Shown: piece after piece, positions 1 through 8,771 of the stretch
How the letters are laid out: every line of letters starts with the position of its first letter
How positions within the stretch are numbered: position 1 is the stretch's first letter
Translations under genes and position numbers: made by a program
The notes under the pieces: generated by a model
The model's database searches: none
Seen by the model: only the letters and a program-made list of their open reading frames with translations
What the model was told of the DNA's origin: nothing
Assembly (NCBI GenBank): GCA_007118295.1
Contig: SKRW01000173.1
Span: 1 to 41,944 of the forward strand
Origin: Paracoccaceae bacterium
Lineage (GTDB): Bacteria > Pseudomonadota > Alphaproteobacteria > Rhodobacterales > Rhodobacteraceae
DNA: 41,944 nt
Direction: 5' to 3'

Positions 1-1027
1 AGGGATTGGCCGCGCCATCGGGCAGGCGCAACTCGAACCGCCCCGGCCCCGGCACGCGCACCATATGGGTCCGGTTATTGCCTGTCCATGTCACCCAATT
101 GGGTGCCCAGGTGGCACCTGACAACGTACGGGGCGCGTTGATTCGCTTGTAGCTGTTCACTGTGGGGTTGGTGATCGCGGCCATCGCGGTCGCGTGCTGC
201 ATGATTCCGCCCAGAAAATGCGCGCCCTGATCCGACAGGCCAAGCTCGCCAGTCTGGCCAGTGCCCTTGTCCGTGGCAAACGCATTGTTGCCCTGCGTGT
301 CCCAGACCGACACATGCACATGGCACCCGTTGCCGGTCAGCCCCGCGATGGGTTTGGGCATGAAAGTCGCGCGCAACCCGTGTTTCTCGGCCACGGATTT
401 GACCATGAACTTAAAAAAACTGTGCTTGTCAGCCGTAGCCAGCGCATCGTCATATTCCCAGTTCATCTCGAACTGGCCATTCGCGTCCTCGTGGTCGTTC
501 TGGTACGCCCCCCAACCAAGATCGAGCATGTAGTCGCAGATTTCGCGCACCACATCATAGCGACGCATGATTGCCTGCTGGTCGTAACAGGGCTTTTCCG
601 CAGTATCATAGGGATCGGAAATTTGCGTGCCATCAGGCATCAGCAGGAAAAACTCGGCCTCGACCCCGGTCTTGACATGCAGCCCCAGTTTTGCGGCTTC
701 GGCGATCTGGCGGTGCAGCACATTGCGCGGGGCCTGACCCACGGCCTGTCCTTCCATCACGCAATCGGCAGCGACCCATGCGACCTCGGGCTTCCACGGA
801 ATCTGGATGACCGAGGCCGGGTCCGGCACAGCCAGCATGTCGGGATGCGCAGGTGTCAGATCCAGCCACGTTGCGAAACCAGCAAAACCAGCACCCTCGA
901 CCTGCATGTCTGCGATGGCCTGCGTGGGCACCAGTTTCGCGCGCTGCCCCCCGAACAGGTCCGTAAAAGAGATCATGAAATACTTGATGCCGCGCTCGGA
1001 CGCGAATTGTGCAAGATCGAGTGTCAT
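1..1027 (-). CDS. glnT: Type III glutamine synthetase / gamma-glutamylmethylamide synthetase-like protein, N-terminal part (C-terminus beyond window start)
   Basis: Reverse-strand reading from ATG at 1027: MTLDLAQFASERGIKYFMISFT... through ...NSYKRINAPRTLSGATWAPNWVTWTGNNRTHMVRVPGPGRFELRLPDGAANP, typical GlnT/GmaS motifs. Open to the window edge, so absent from the ORF track. GlnT versus GmaS not resolved. Confidence 0.9.
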   Translation of the reverse strand, partial: MTLDLAQFASERGIKYFMISFTDLFGGQRAKLVPTQAIADMQVEGAGFAGFATWLDLTPAHPDMLAVPDPASVIQIPWKPEVAWVAADCVMEGQAVGQAPRNVLHRQIAEAAKLGLHVKTGVEAEFFLLMPDGTQISDPYDTAEKPCYDQQAIMRRYDVVREICDYMLDLGWGAYQNDHEDANGQFEMNWEYDDALATADKHSFFKFMVKSVAEKHGLRATFMPKPIAGLTGNGCHVHVSVWDTQGNNAFATDKGTGQTGELGLSDQGAHFLGGIMQHATAMAAITNPTVNSYKRINAPRTLSGATWAPNWVTWTGNNRTHMVRVPGPGRFELRLPDGAANP

Positions 1028-1101
1028 TGTCCTGTCCCTGTCTGTCACCTGTGCCAAAATTGAAAATGCGGGCCAGTGGCCTGACCCGCATCCTGTCCTG
1101 T

Positions 1102-2445
1102 TCAGTATCCGGTTCCGGGCTTGCCCGGATACCAGTCAGTGCCTGCCAGTGGCACCTGCGCCATCGCGGCGGCTTCCATTGTCAGCGCACACAAATCCTC
1201 TGGCTCCAGGTTGTGCAGATGATTGTGACCGCAGGCCCGCGCGATGGTCTGGGCTTCCAGCGTCATCACCTTCAGATAGTTGCGTAATCTGCGCCCTGCC
1301 GCTATCGGGTCCAGCCGCGCAGCAAGGTCCGGGTCCTGCGTGGTGATGCCTGCGGGGTCGCGACCTTCGTGCCAGTCGTCATAGGCCCCCGCCGTGCTGC
1401 CCAGCGCCTGATACTCGGCCTCGTATTTCGGGTCATTGTCGCCCAGCGCGATCATGGCGGCAGTGCCGATGGACACGGCATCCGCGCCCAGTGCCAGCGC
1501 CTTGGCCACATCCGCGCCGGTGCGGATACCGCCCGAGACGATCAGTTGCACCTCGCGGTGCAGACCCAGATCCTGAAGCGCGCGGACCGCCGGACGGATG
1601 CAGGCCAGCGTCGGCAGGCCGACATGCTCGATAAAGACATCCTGCGTGGCCGCCGTGCCGCCCTGCATCCCGTCCAGAACGACCACATCTGCCCCGGCCT
1701 TGACCGCCAGCGCCACATCATAATAGGGTCGCGTGCCGCCCACTTTCACATAGATCGGCACTTGCCAGCCGGTGATCTCGCGCAGCTCCAGTATCTTGAT
1801 TTCCAGATCATCGGGGCCGGTCCAGTCGGGGTGGCGACAGGCCGAACGCTGGTCAATGCCCTTGGGCAAGGTGCGCATTTCGGCCACGCGGTCGGAAATC
1901 TTCTGCCCCAGCAACATACCACCGCCACCCGGTTTCGCGCCCTGCCCCACCACGATTTCTATCGCATCAGCGCGGCGCAGGTCATCCGGGTTCATGCCAT
2001 AGCGCGACGGCAGATACTGATAGACGAGTTTCGTGGAATGGCCGCGTTCTTCCGGCGTCATGCCGCCATCGCCCGTGGTGGTCGAGGTGCCCGCAGCGGA
2101 CGCCCCGCGCCCCAGCGCCTCTTTGGCCTGTGCTGACAGCGCGCCAAAACTCATGCCCGCGATAGTAATGGGAATGTCCAGTTTGATCGGGTTCTTGGCA
2201 AACCGCGTGCCCAGCGTAACGCTTGTCTCGCAGCGCTCTCGGTAACCTTCGAGCGGGTAGCGACTGATTGAGGCACCCAGAAACAGCAGATCGTCGAAAT
2301 GTGGCACCCGCCGCTTTGCGCCGCCACCGCGTATGTCATAGATGCCCGTGGCGGCAGCACGCCGTATCTCGGCATTGATCGCGGGGGTAAAGGTCGCGGA
2401 CTGGATCGGCACGGTCTGGGGAACGCGCTTGTCTTGGGTGGTCAT
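1102..2445 (-). CDS. glxD: FMN-binding glutamate synthase large-subunit-like protein (GlxD / MgsC-like)
   Basis: 447 aa; glutamate synthase FMN-domain motifs (PITIAGMSFGALSAQAKEALGRGASAAGTSTTTGDGGM, KVGGTRPYYDVALAVKAGADVVVLDGMQGGTAAT, VSGGIRTGADVAKALALGADAVSIGTAAM). Operonic with glxC/glxB. Confidence 0.9.
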   Translation of the reverse strand: MTTQDKRVPQTVPIQSATFTPAINAEIRRAAATGIYDIRGGGAKRRVPHFDDLLFLGASISRYPLEGYRERCETSVTLGTRFAKNPIKLDIPITIAGMSFGALSAQAKEALGRGASAAGTSTTTGDGGMTPEERGHSTKLVYQYLPSRYGMNPDDLRRADAIEIVVGQGAKPGGGGMLLGQKISDRVAEMRTLPKGIDQRSACRHPDWTGPDDLEIKILELREITGWQVPIYVKVGGTRPYYDVALAVKAGADVVVLDGMQGGTAATQDVFIEHVGLPTLACIRPAVRALQDLGLHREVQLIVSGGIRTGADVAKALALGADAVSIGTAAMIALGDNDPKYEAEYQALGSTAGAYDDWHEGRDPAGITTQDPDLAARLDPIAAGRRLRNYLKVMTLEAQTIARACGHNHLHNLEPEDLCALTMEAAAMAQVPLAGTDWYPGKPGTGY

Positions 2446-2457
2446 TGCTCTGTCCCC

Positions 2458-3141
2458 TCAATAGGCCGCAGCATTGTCGATATCGAAATTATAGAGTTTG
2501 CGTGCAGAACCATAGCGGCGAAACTCTTCGGGCTTTGCAGCGGCCCCCGCACGCGCCAGCAGATCGCGCAGAATCTCCAGATGCTCGGGACGCATCTCTT
2601 TCTCGATGCAATCCGCACCAAGGCTTTTCACCGACCCGCGCACGAATAGCCTCGCCTCATAAAGCGAATCGCCCAGCGCCTCGCCCGCATCGCCGCAGAC
2701 CACCAGATTGCCCGCCTGCCCCATGAAGGCCGACATATGCCCGATATTGCCATACACGACGATATCGATGCCCTTCATCGATATCCCGCAGCGCGAGGCC
2801 GCGTTGCCCTTGACGACCAGCAACCCGCCGCGCCCCGTGGCCCCGGCATACTGGCTGGCATCGCCGTCGATGATGACCGTGCCTGACATCATGTTTTCTG
2901 CAACCCCCGGCCCGGCGGAGCCTGTGACATGCACGGTCGCCTGCTTGTTCATGCCCGCGCAGTAGTAGCCGGTCGAGCCGCGCACGGTCACTTCAATCGG
3001 CGCATCAAGCCCTACAGCAATGGCATGTGAACCGCGCGGATTCAGGATCTCCCACTGCGTCGCGTTGGTCTGGCCCTTTTGCGCCTGAAGCGTCGCGTTC
3101 ATCTCACGCAGGGGCTGGGTTGCGAGGTCGATGCTCTGCAT
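2458..3141 (-). CDS. glxC: GXGXG-motif protein, glutamate synthase alpha-like C-terminal domain (GlxC / MgsB-like)
   Basis: 227 aa with repeated G-x-x-G-x-G beta-helix pattern; sits between GlxB- and GlxD-like genes. Confidence 0.88.
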   Translation of the reverse strand: MQSIDLATQPLREMNATLQAQKGQTNATQWEILNPRGSHAIAVGLDAPIEVTVRGSTGYYCAGMNKQATVHVTGSAGPGVAENMMSGTVIIDGDASQYAGATGRGGLLVVKGNAASRCGISMKGIDIVVYGNIGHMSAFMGQAGNLVVCGDAGEALGDSLYEARLFVRGSVKSLGADCIEKEMRPEHLEILRDLLARAGAAAKPEEFRRYGSARKLYNFDIDNAAAY

Positions 3142-3144
3142 GGA

Positions 3145-4041
3145 TCAATGGCTCCAGAAATAGACAGTGGCAGGCTCGGGTTCCCAGACGCGGGCGCTCT
3201 CGATCCCCGGCAGGCCCACCAATGCGCGATACTCCGACCCAAAGGCCACATACTGGTCCGTCTCGGCCATGACGGCGGGCTTGCAGGCAATCGGATCGCG
3301 CACGACACCAAAGCCGTCTTTCGTGCCGACAACAAAGGTGAAGAACCCGTCCAGATCGTCCAGCGCGCCTTCGAGCGCTTCGCCAAGGGATGCGCCTTCG
3401 CGCATCTTCCATGTCAGATAGGCCGCGCCCACTTCGGTGTCGTTCTCGCTTTCGATCCGCAGCCCTTCGCGCTTGAGCCTGCGCCGCCAGTTATTGTGGT
3501 TCGACAGCGAGCCGTTATGCACAAGGCACTGGTCCGCCCCGGTCGAGAATGGGTGCGCGCCCTGCGTTGTGACCGCGGATTCCGTGGCCATGCGGGTATG
3601 CCCGATTCCATGCGTGCCGGACATGCTGGCCAGATCGAACCGGCGCGCCACATCCCTTGGCAGGCCCACTTCCTTGTAGATCTCGATGCGCGCCCCGTCA
3701 CTCATGACACGGACACCGGGGCGAAGTTCGTGCAATGCTGCACGGGCGGTATCTGTCAAGGCTGCTGGCAGGTCCAGCACCGCGTGCGTATCCTTGCGCC
3801 GCAGGTGCAACTCCACGCCCAACGCCTGCGCCAGATCACTCTGCAATGTCGAGAAATCAGCGTCAGGAGTGTCAGACTGAATGGTCAACTTTGCCAACTT
3901 TTCCGCGCCGTCGCCATAGATCGCGATACCCGCACTGTCAGGACCGCGATCGGTCATGGTCACCAGCATATCGGTCAGCATGGACCCTAGCCGGGGTTCA
4001 AGCGATCTGTCTTTCAGGAACAAGCCAACGATTCCGCACAT
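3145..4041 (-). CDS. glxB: Class II glutamine amidotransferase (GlxB / MgsA-like)
   Basis: MCGIVGLFLKDRSLEPRLGSMLTDMLVTMTDRGPDSAGIA...; start moved from 4050 to 4041 so that Cys2 is the N-terminal nucleophile. Confidence 0.9.
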   Translation of the reverse strand: MCGIVGLFLKDRSLEPRLGSMLTDMLVTMTDRGPDSAGIAIYGDGAEKLAKLTIQSDTPDADFSTLQSDLAQALGVELHLRRKDTHAVLDLPAALTDTARAALHELRPGVRVMSDGARIEIYKEVGLPRDVARRFDLASMSGTHGIGHTRMATESAVTTQGAHPFSTGADQCLVHNGSLSNHNNWRRRLKREGLRIESENDTEVGAAYLTWKMREGASLGEALEGALDDLDGFFTFVVGTKDGFGVVRDPIACKPAVMAETDQYVAFGSEYRALVGLPGIESARVWEPEPATVYFWSH

Positions 4042-4076
4042 GCGCCCCACCCCTATACGCAGCCTGACATAGTGCT

Positions 4077-4092
4077 AGCAGCGTCACTGCCA
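4077..4092 (-). promoter_or_regulatory. Candidate sigma-54 (RpoN) -24/-12 promoter of the glxBCD-glnT operon
   Basis: Minus strand TGGCAGTGACGCTGCT: GG-N10-GC spacing correct, two mismatches to TGGCAC-N5-TTGC; about 36 nt upstream of the glxB ATG. Confidence 0.35.
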
Positions 4093-4181
4093 GCCCTCAA
4101 CCCTAGTGAATAAATTTTTCCCCTGAATAGAGGCCGCCTTGCCCTGATGCATAGGAATTGGGCAACTGGCTCCGCATCGCG

Positions 4182-4844
4182 TCACCCATTCTGCGGGTAG
4201 GCGATAATGGACAGATAGCGCGCGGGCAATTTTTCCAGCCCCTCTGGCCCATGTGGGGCGTCCGCGTCAAAAAACAGCGTATCACCGGGGCGCAGATGGT
4301 AAAGCTGGTCACTATGGCGGTATAGCAATTCGCCCTCCAGCATGTAGATCGTCTCGATCCCGCCATGCTGAAAGGTCGGGAAAATATCGGATTCCGTGTT
4401 CAGCGTGATCAGATAGGGTTCGACCATGACCCCGCTGGCATTGGCCCCGATATGACCCAGCAGGTTATACTGATGCCCCGCCCGCGTGCCTGCGCGCGCA
4501 ATCTCGACCCCTTGGCCAGCCTTGGTGTGCACGGCCTCGCGGTGTTCCTCGAACCGGCGGAAAAACGCGGTCAAGGGGACACTCAGCGCATGCGCCAGCG
4601 TCTGCAAGGTGGTCAGCGAGGGCGAGGTGTTGCCATTCTCGATCTTGGACAGCATGCCGATGGACAGACCCGTCAGCCCCGCCAGTTCCGCAACCGTGAT
4701 GCCCTTCTGGTGTCGAAACGCCCGCAATTCGCGTCCAATCGCGACTTCCAGCACGTTTTCACGTTCTTCGCGCAGGCGATGCGGGTCTTGCCGCAGTCTG
4801 ATCTGCGCCTCGGTGCGATCGGCTGGCTTGAACGTGTGGGACAT
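4182..4844 (-). CDS. XRE-family HTH transcriptional regulator with C-terminal cupin domain
   Basis: HTH: LRAFRHQKGITVAELAGLTGLSIGMLSKIENGNTSPSLTTLQTLAHAL; cupin: GGIETIYMLEGELLYRHSDQLYHLRPGDTLFFDADAPHGPEGL. Confidence 0.92.
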   Translation of the reverse strand: MSHTFKPADRTEAQIRLRQDPHRLREERENVLEVAIGRELRAFRHQKGITVAELAGLTGLSIGMLSKIENGNTSPSLTTLQTLAHALSVPLTAFFRRFEEHREAVHTKAGQGVEIARAGTRAGHQYNLLGHIGANASGVMVEPYLITLNTESDIFPTFQHGGIETIYMLEGELLYRHSDQLYHLRPGDTLFFDADAPHGPEGLEKLPARYLSIIAYPQNG

Positions 4845-5030
4845 GCCGGTTCCTCAAGATGCCACCACTGCGGGCGCGGCGCAAAGCGTGGTCTCAGTAT
4901 AAACGGCAACATCGGAAAGGAAACTGCCCGCACGCCCTTTCCTGTATGGGTTGGCGGCCCCAAGCATCTGTGACTCGCAAAACCATGCCACAGGATAGCG
5001 CCACGGTAACCGCCATCACGGCGCGTTCCT

Positions 5031-5046
5031 TACCCCATATGGGGTA
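5031..5046. promoter_or_regulatory. Perfect 16-bp palindrome TACCCCATATGGGGTA, possible operator
   Basis: Self-complementary; in the intergenic region between divergent XRE-cupin and LuxR-fusion genes, 62 bp upstream of ATG 5108. Confidence 0.45.
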
Positions 5047-5107
5047 TGCGTCATACGCGTAGCGCGTGCTTACGTTGTTCAAACCAGCAAGGCCTGTCAA
5101 GAAACCC

Positions 5108-6910
5108 ATGAAAGACTCAGCTTCCCCTGCGGCCCAAACCGATCAGGAGCTTGCCAGCGACGCAACGCTTTTGCAGGCAATATATGAAACGGCGCTTTTG
5201 CCTGATCGATATGATGCGTTCATGGATGCCTGGCAGGCGCGTCTGAGCGCTATTGTCGAGGCACAGATCAGCTCTGACCTGACACGCGCGGACCGCACCC
5301 TGCACGACCCGTCCTTTGCATATCTGGAAACATCGTTGCAGGTCTTGCTGGCCCTCGACCGGGGCCGAGGACAGATCACCCCGTTCAGTGATCGCCCCGG
5401 CAGGGCGCGGATGGCCTTTAGCCCTGACGGGGCGGCAGTCTGGTACAATGGTCGCGCGCAAGAACAATTTGGCCTGTCACGCAACAGTACGATCCACCAC
5501 CTGCCCTTCGCCGCGACACTCAGGCCGCGCCTCCAAGAGGCGCTTGCCGCGCTTTGCGACGGGACCAACCGGCCCGAGGAGCGTTCACCCGTAGTCCTGA
5601 ACCTGGCAGCCGCGAACGGTGCGGCGCAACGGTTCATGGTTGCAAGGCCGATGCTGCAACCCGGCTCGCCGCCCCTGCTGCTACTGGAGGAAGGAAGCTC
5701 TGGCTGGAGCGCCTGTCTGGCCGAGAACCTGCGCGACGGCTTCGGGCTGACCCCACGCGAAACCGAAATCCTTGGTGCTGTGTGCGATGGCAAGACCCTG
5801 TCGTTCATTGCGCAAGAGCAAGGGCGCAAGGTCTCCACTCTGCGCAGTCAGATGAAGTCGATCCTGCGCAAGACCGGGACCAGTTCTCAGGCGCAACTTG
5901 TCACGCTCGTATTCAGCATTGCAGCGTATCTCGACCCGTCGGACCCGGAAAGTGACACCAGCGAAAAAGGTCTCTGGCACCATACTTTGCCGGATGACCG
6001 AACGATGCCCTACCATGTCTTTGGCCCCGAAACCGGGCGCGTCGCCCTTTTCATTCATGGCATGCTTGACGGGGTTCGCCTGTTGCGTCTGCTTGAACCG
6101 CTATTATTCGCAAATGACATCTGTATCATCGCACCGCACCGACCGGGCTTTGGAACCGCGCCAGCCTGTGACCGACCCATGGCGGACCTTCCCCGTGCGG
6201 TGGCAGAGGACATCCTGCATCTGGCCGACAACCTTGGCGTGTCAACATTTCCGGTAATCGGGCATATGGCGGGGTCGGTCCATGCGTTTGAACTCGCGGC
6301 GCGGGGGCAGGACCGTGTTTCCACGATCATCAATGTTTCAGGCGGAGTACCGATCCGGTCAATTGCGCAACTCAGGCATATGTCACGGCGACAGCGAACC
6401 GTCGCGTATACTGCCCGCTTCGCCCCGGCGGCACTGCCTCTGATCTTGCATGCGGGTATCCGTCAGATCGAATATGGCGGTGTGCAAGAGTTCATCGCAG
6501 CACTCTATGATGATGCGCCAGCCGACCAGCGCAGCCTTGGCAACCCGGAAATCCGCGCGCTCGTTGCCGAAGGGGTGCAATTTGCGACGGCACAAGGGTA
6601 TCAGGGTTTCCAGTCCGACAGCTATCAGGTGGTGCGAGACTGGTCGCAGCTTGTAGCGGGCAGCACCTGTCCCGTGACCCTGATCCACGGCCGGCATGAC
6701 CCGGTTGTCCTGTGCCAGTCGGTCGAGGACTTCGCAGCGCAACAACCTGCGCGCATGGCGACGCTCATAGCGGAACAGGAAGGCCAACTTGTGCTGTATT
6801 CTCGCCCCGATATCCTGATCGGTGCCTTGCAGCGGGTTTTGCAAGACAACGGCGACAGAATGTCCCGGACGATGAATTCCACCTTTACGACGACAGCACC
6901 CGCGGCATAG
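5108..6910 (+). CDS. LuxR-type HTH protein with N-terminal PAS-like region and C-terminal alpha/beta-hydrolase-fold domain (predicted non-catalytic)
   Basis: HTH: GLTPRETEILGAVCDGKTLSFIAQEQGRKVSTLRSQMKSILRKTGTSSQAQLV; hydrolase fold: VALFIHGMLDGVRLL, ICIIAPHRPGFG, FPVIGHMAGSVHAFELA, VTLIHGRHDPVV. Start could also be GTG 5066. Confidence 0.85.
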   Translation: MKDSASPAAQTDQELASDATLLQAIYETALLPDRYDAFMDAWQARLSAIVEAQISSDLTRADRTLHDPSFAYLETSLQVLLALDRGRGQITPFSDRPGRARMAFSPDGAAVWYNGRAQEQFGLSRNSTIHHLPFAATLRPRLQEALAALCDGTNRPEERSPVVLNLAAANGAAQRFMVARPMLQPGSPPLLLLEEGSSGWSACLAENLRDGFGLTPRETEILGAVCDGKTLSFIAQEQGRKVSTLRSQMKSILRKTGTSSQAQLVTLVFSIAAYLDPSDPESDTSEKGLWHHTLPDDRTMPYHVFGPETGRVALFIHGMLDGVRLLRLLEPLLFANDICIIAPHRPGFGTAPACDRPMADLPRAVAEDILHLADNLGVSTFPVIGHMAGSVHAFELAARGQDRVSTIINVSGGVPIRSIAQLRHMSRRQRTVAYTARFAPAALPLILHAGIRQIEYGGVQEFIAALYDDAPADQRSLGNPEIRALVAEGVQFATAQGYQGFQSDSYQVVRDWSQLVAGSTCPVTLIHGRHDPVVLCQSVEDFAAQQPARMATLIAEQEGQLVLYSRPDILIGALQRVLQDNGDRMSRTMNSTFTTTAPAA

Positions 6911-6944
6911 CGTCAGTGTTGTGAAATAAGCGAACAGGCGAAAC

Positions 6945-7373
6945 GTGACTGCAGACGACGTAATCACACTTTTCTCCCTCAAGTCCCATCCTGAAGGCGG
7001 GTGGTATTGCCAGACATGGGTCGCCGATGCGCCCGATGGCGCGCGTCCAGCCGGGACCGCGATCCTGTTCTTGCTGAAAGCGGGCGAGCACAGCCACTGG
7101 CACCGAGTTGATGCCACAGAGATCTGGCATTTTCACGCAGGCGCGCCGCTGGAGTTGCGTATCGCGCCGGATGCGCAAGGCCCGTACCGGGCGCATGTTC
7201 TGGGGTCCGAGCTTGGACAAGGCCACATGCCGCAAGCGATAGTGCCACCACATCACTGGCAATCCGCGCGCAGTCTTGGCGAATGGACGCTGGTGGGATG
7301 CACTGTCTCGCCGGGGTTCCTGTTCGCGGGTTTCGAGCTTGCGGCACCAGATTTCGACATTCCAGCAGGTTGA
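6945..7373 (+). CDS. Cupin domain protein (DUF985-like)
   Basis: GTG start; SLKSHPEGGWYCQTWVADAPDG...AILFLLKAGEHSHWHRVDATEIWHFHAGAPLEL...PPHHWQSARSLGEWTLVGCTVSPGFLFAGFELA. Confidence 0.88.
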   Translation: MTADDVITLFSLKSHPEGGWYCQTWVADAPDGARPAGTAILFLLKAGEHSHWHRVDATEIWHFHAGAPLELRIAPDAQGPYRAHVLGSELGQGHMPQAIVPPHHWQSARSLGEWTLVGCTVSPGFLFAGFELAAPDFDIPAG

Positions 7374-7586
7374 GCCCCGACACCATGGCCAGATGCGCCT
7401 GTAGTGCCCTGACCGCGCGCTTGCGCCGTGAACGAGGCACGTCTTACAACGTCGCTCTGACCAGCACCGGAACCCGGCCGGACCACCTGCCCGATCTGGC
7501 CGACAACCGGACTTCTGCCCGACGGCGTGGATGACCTTGCCAGCGGCCATCTGCTTGCCTATCGTGGCAGAGAAAATGGAGAGCGG

Positions 7587-8771
7587 ATGTCCGGACAGCC
7601 AGCAGCACGTTTGACTGACATGCACATCTGCCCTCTGACGGCAGGGGTGCCGATGCCGATCATCCCGCCGACATCAATCAATGTGCTGATTGGCTTTCTG
7701 CCCGCCGCGCGCATGCTGGATCGCTGCGTCTGCGTTGGCCCGCCTCCTGCGGCTGTGGATGCGATCCTTTTCGGCTCGCCCACTGTGCTGATCAACGGCC
7801 AGCCCGCCGCCCGGATGGGCGACCCGACTGTGAAGGGCGGAGCGATCACCACGGGTCTGCCTACCGTGCTGATCGGTGTGATGGGCATGGCTGTGCCACC
7901 GTCTACGGATATGGCGGTGCTGTCCCCCATCTGCCTGTCATTGCAAGGCGATCTTGCCGAAGTGCTGGATGCCCGCGAGCAAATGTCGATGGCCGATCAT
8001 GTTTACGGCACAGCAGTTGGCGGCGACCTGCAAGGCGGCTGGGAGCCCGCAAGCGATGACGATCTCAGGGCCTTGGGCCTTATGGACAATCGCGGTGAAA
8101 GCCGCCTTGAGATACCTGATACCGATTTCCGGTCCGAAGTTTTCACCCGGACCGATCCGGCGACTGGTGAAAGCGAGTATACGATCGCTTTTCGCGGGAC
8201 GACGGGTTTATGGACAACCGATAATATCGCCAATGCTGGTCAGGGCCTGTCTCGCGATACCCAGTATTACCGACGGGCCATCGACATCGGCAGACGCGCT
8301 TCAAACCGGGCACCCGGCAGGGTGCGTTTCACGGGGCATTCGCTGGGCGGGGGGCTGGCCTCGGCGGCGGCGGGGGCAGGCGGCGCGCCGGCCACGACAT
8401 TCAATGCAGCCGGGTTGAGCCAACACACCATCAACCAGTTTGCAGACCCCGACAACTCTCAGACAATCGCGTATTTTGTCGATGGCGACATCCTGAGTGC
8501 AGGCCAGGACGGAGCCGCCGACAGCTTGCTGGGGCGCGTGGTCACGGTTCCCGTTGCCGTTGGCGAGCGCCGCCAACTGCCTCAGCCACAGTCGATGCCC
8601 AGAGCCGAGGCGCAACGCGACGGATCTATCCGGGGTTGGTTTCGAGACCGGGTCAGCACCAGCGACACTGCCCGTCAGGCAGAAATGCACGGCAGAGACG
8701 CCCTGCATGCGTCGCTTGCCGAGGTCGAGGCCGGTATTCGGGACCAGATTGCGGAAAACGGATGTCTGTGA
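7587..8771 (+). CDS. PAAR-domain protein fused to class-3-type lipase; putative T6SS phospholipase effector
   Basis: PAAR: AARLTDMHICPLTAGVPMPIIPP...VLINGQPAARMGDPTVKGGAITTGLPTVLIG; lipase: YTIAFRGTTGLWTTDN... and GRVRFTGHSLGGGLASAAA (GxSxG). Internal ATG 7587 preceded by GGAGAG, used in preference to GTG 7527. Confidence 0.85.
   Translation: MSGQPAARLTDMHICPLTAGVPMPIIPPTSINVLIGFLPAARMLDRCVCVGPPPAAVDAILFGSPTVLINGQPAARMGDPTVKGGAITTGLPTVLIGVMGMAVPPSTDMAVLSPICLSLQGDLAEVLDAREQMSMADHVYGTAVGGDLQGGWEPASDDDLRALGLMDNRGESRLEIPDTDFRSEVFTRTDPATGESEYTIAFRGTTGLWTTDNIANAGQGLSRDTQYYRRAIDIGRRASNRAPGRVRFTGHSLGGGLASAAAGAGGAPATTFNAAGLSQHTINQFADPDNSQTIAYFVDGDILSAGQDGAADSLLGRVVTVPVAVGERRQLPQPQSMPRAEAQRDGSIRGWFRDRVSTSDTARQAEMHGRDALHASLAEVEAGIRDQIAENGCL

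Noticed and set aside
194-1063. 289-aa plus-strand ORF at the window start
   Set aside because: Antisense to the glutamine synthetase whose motifs read cleanly on the minus strand.
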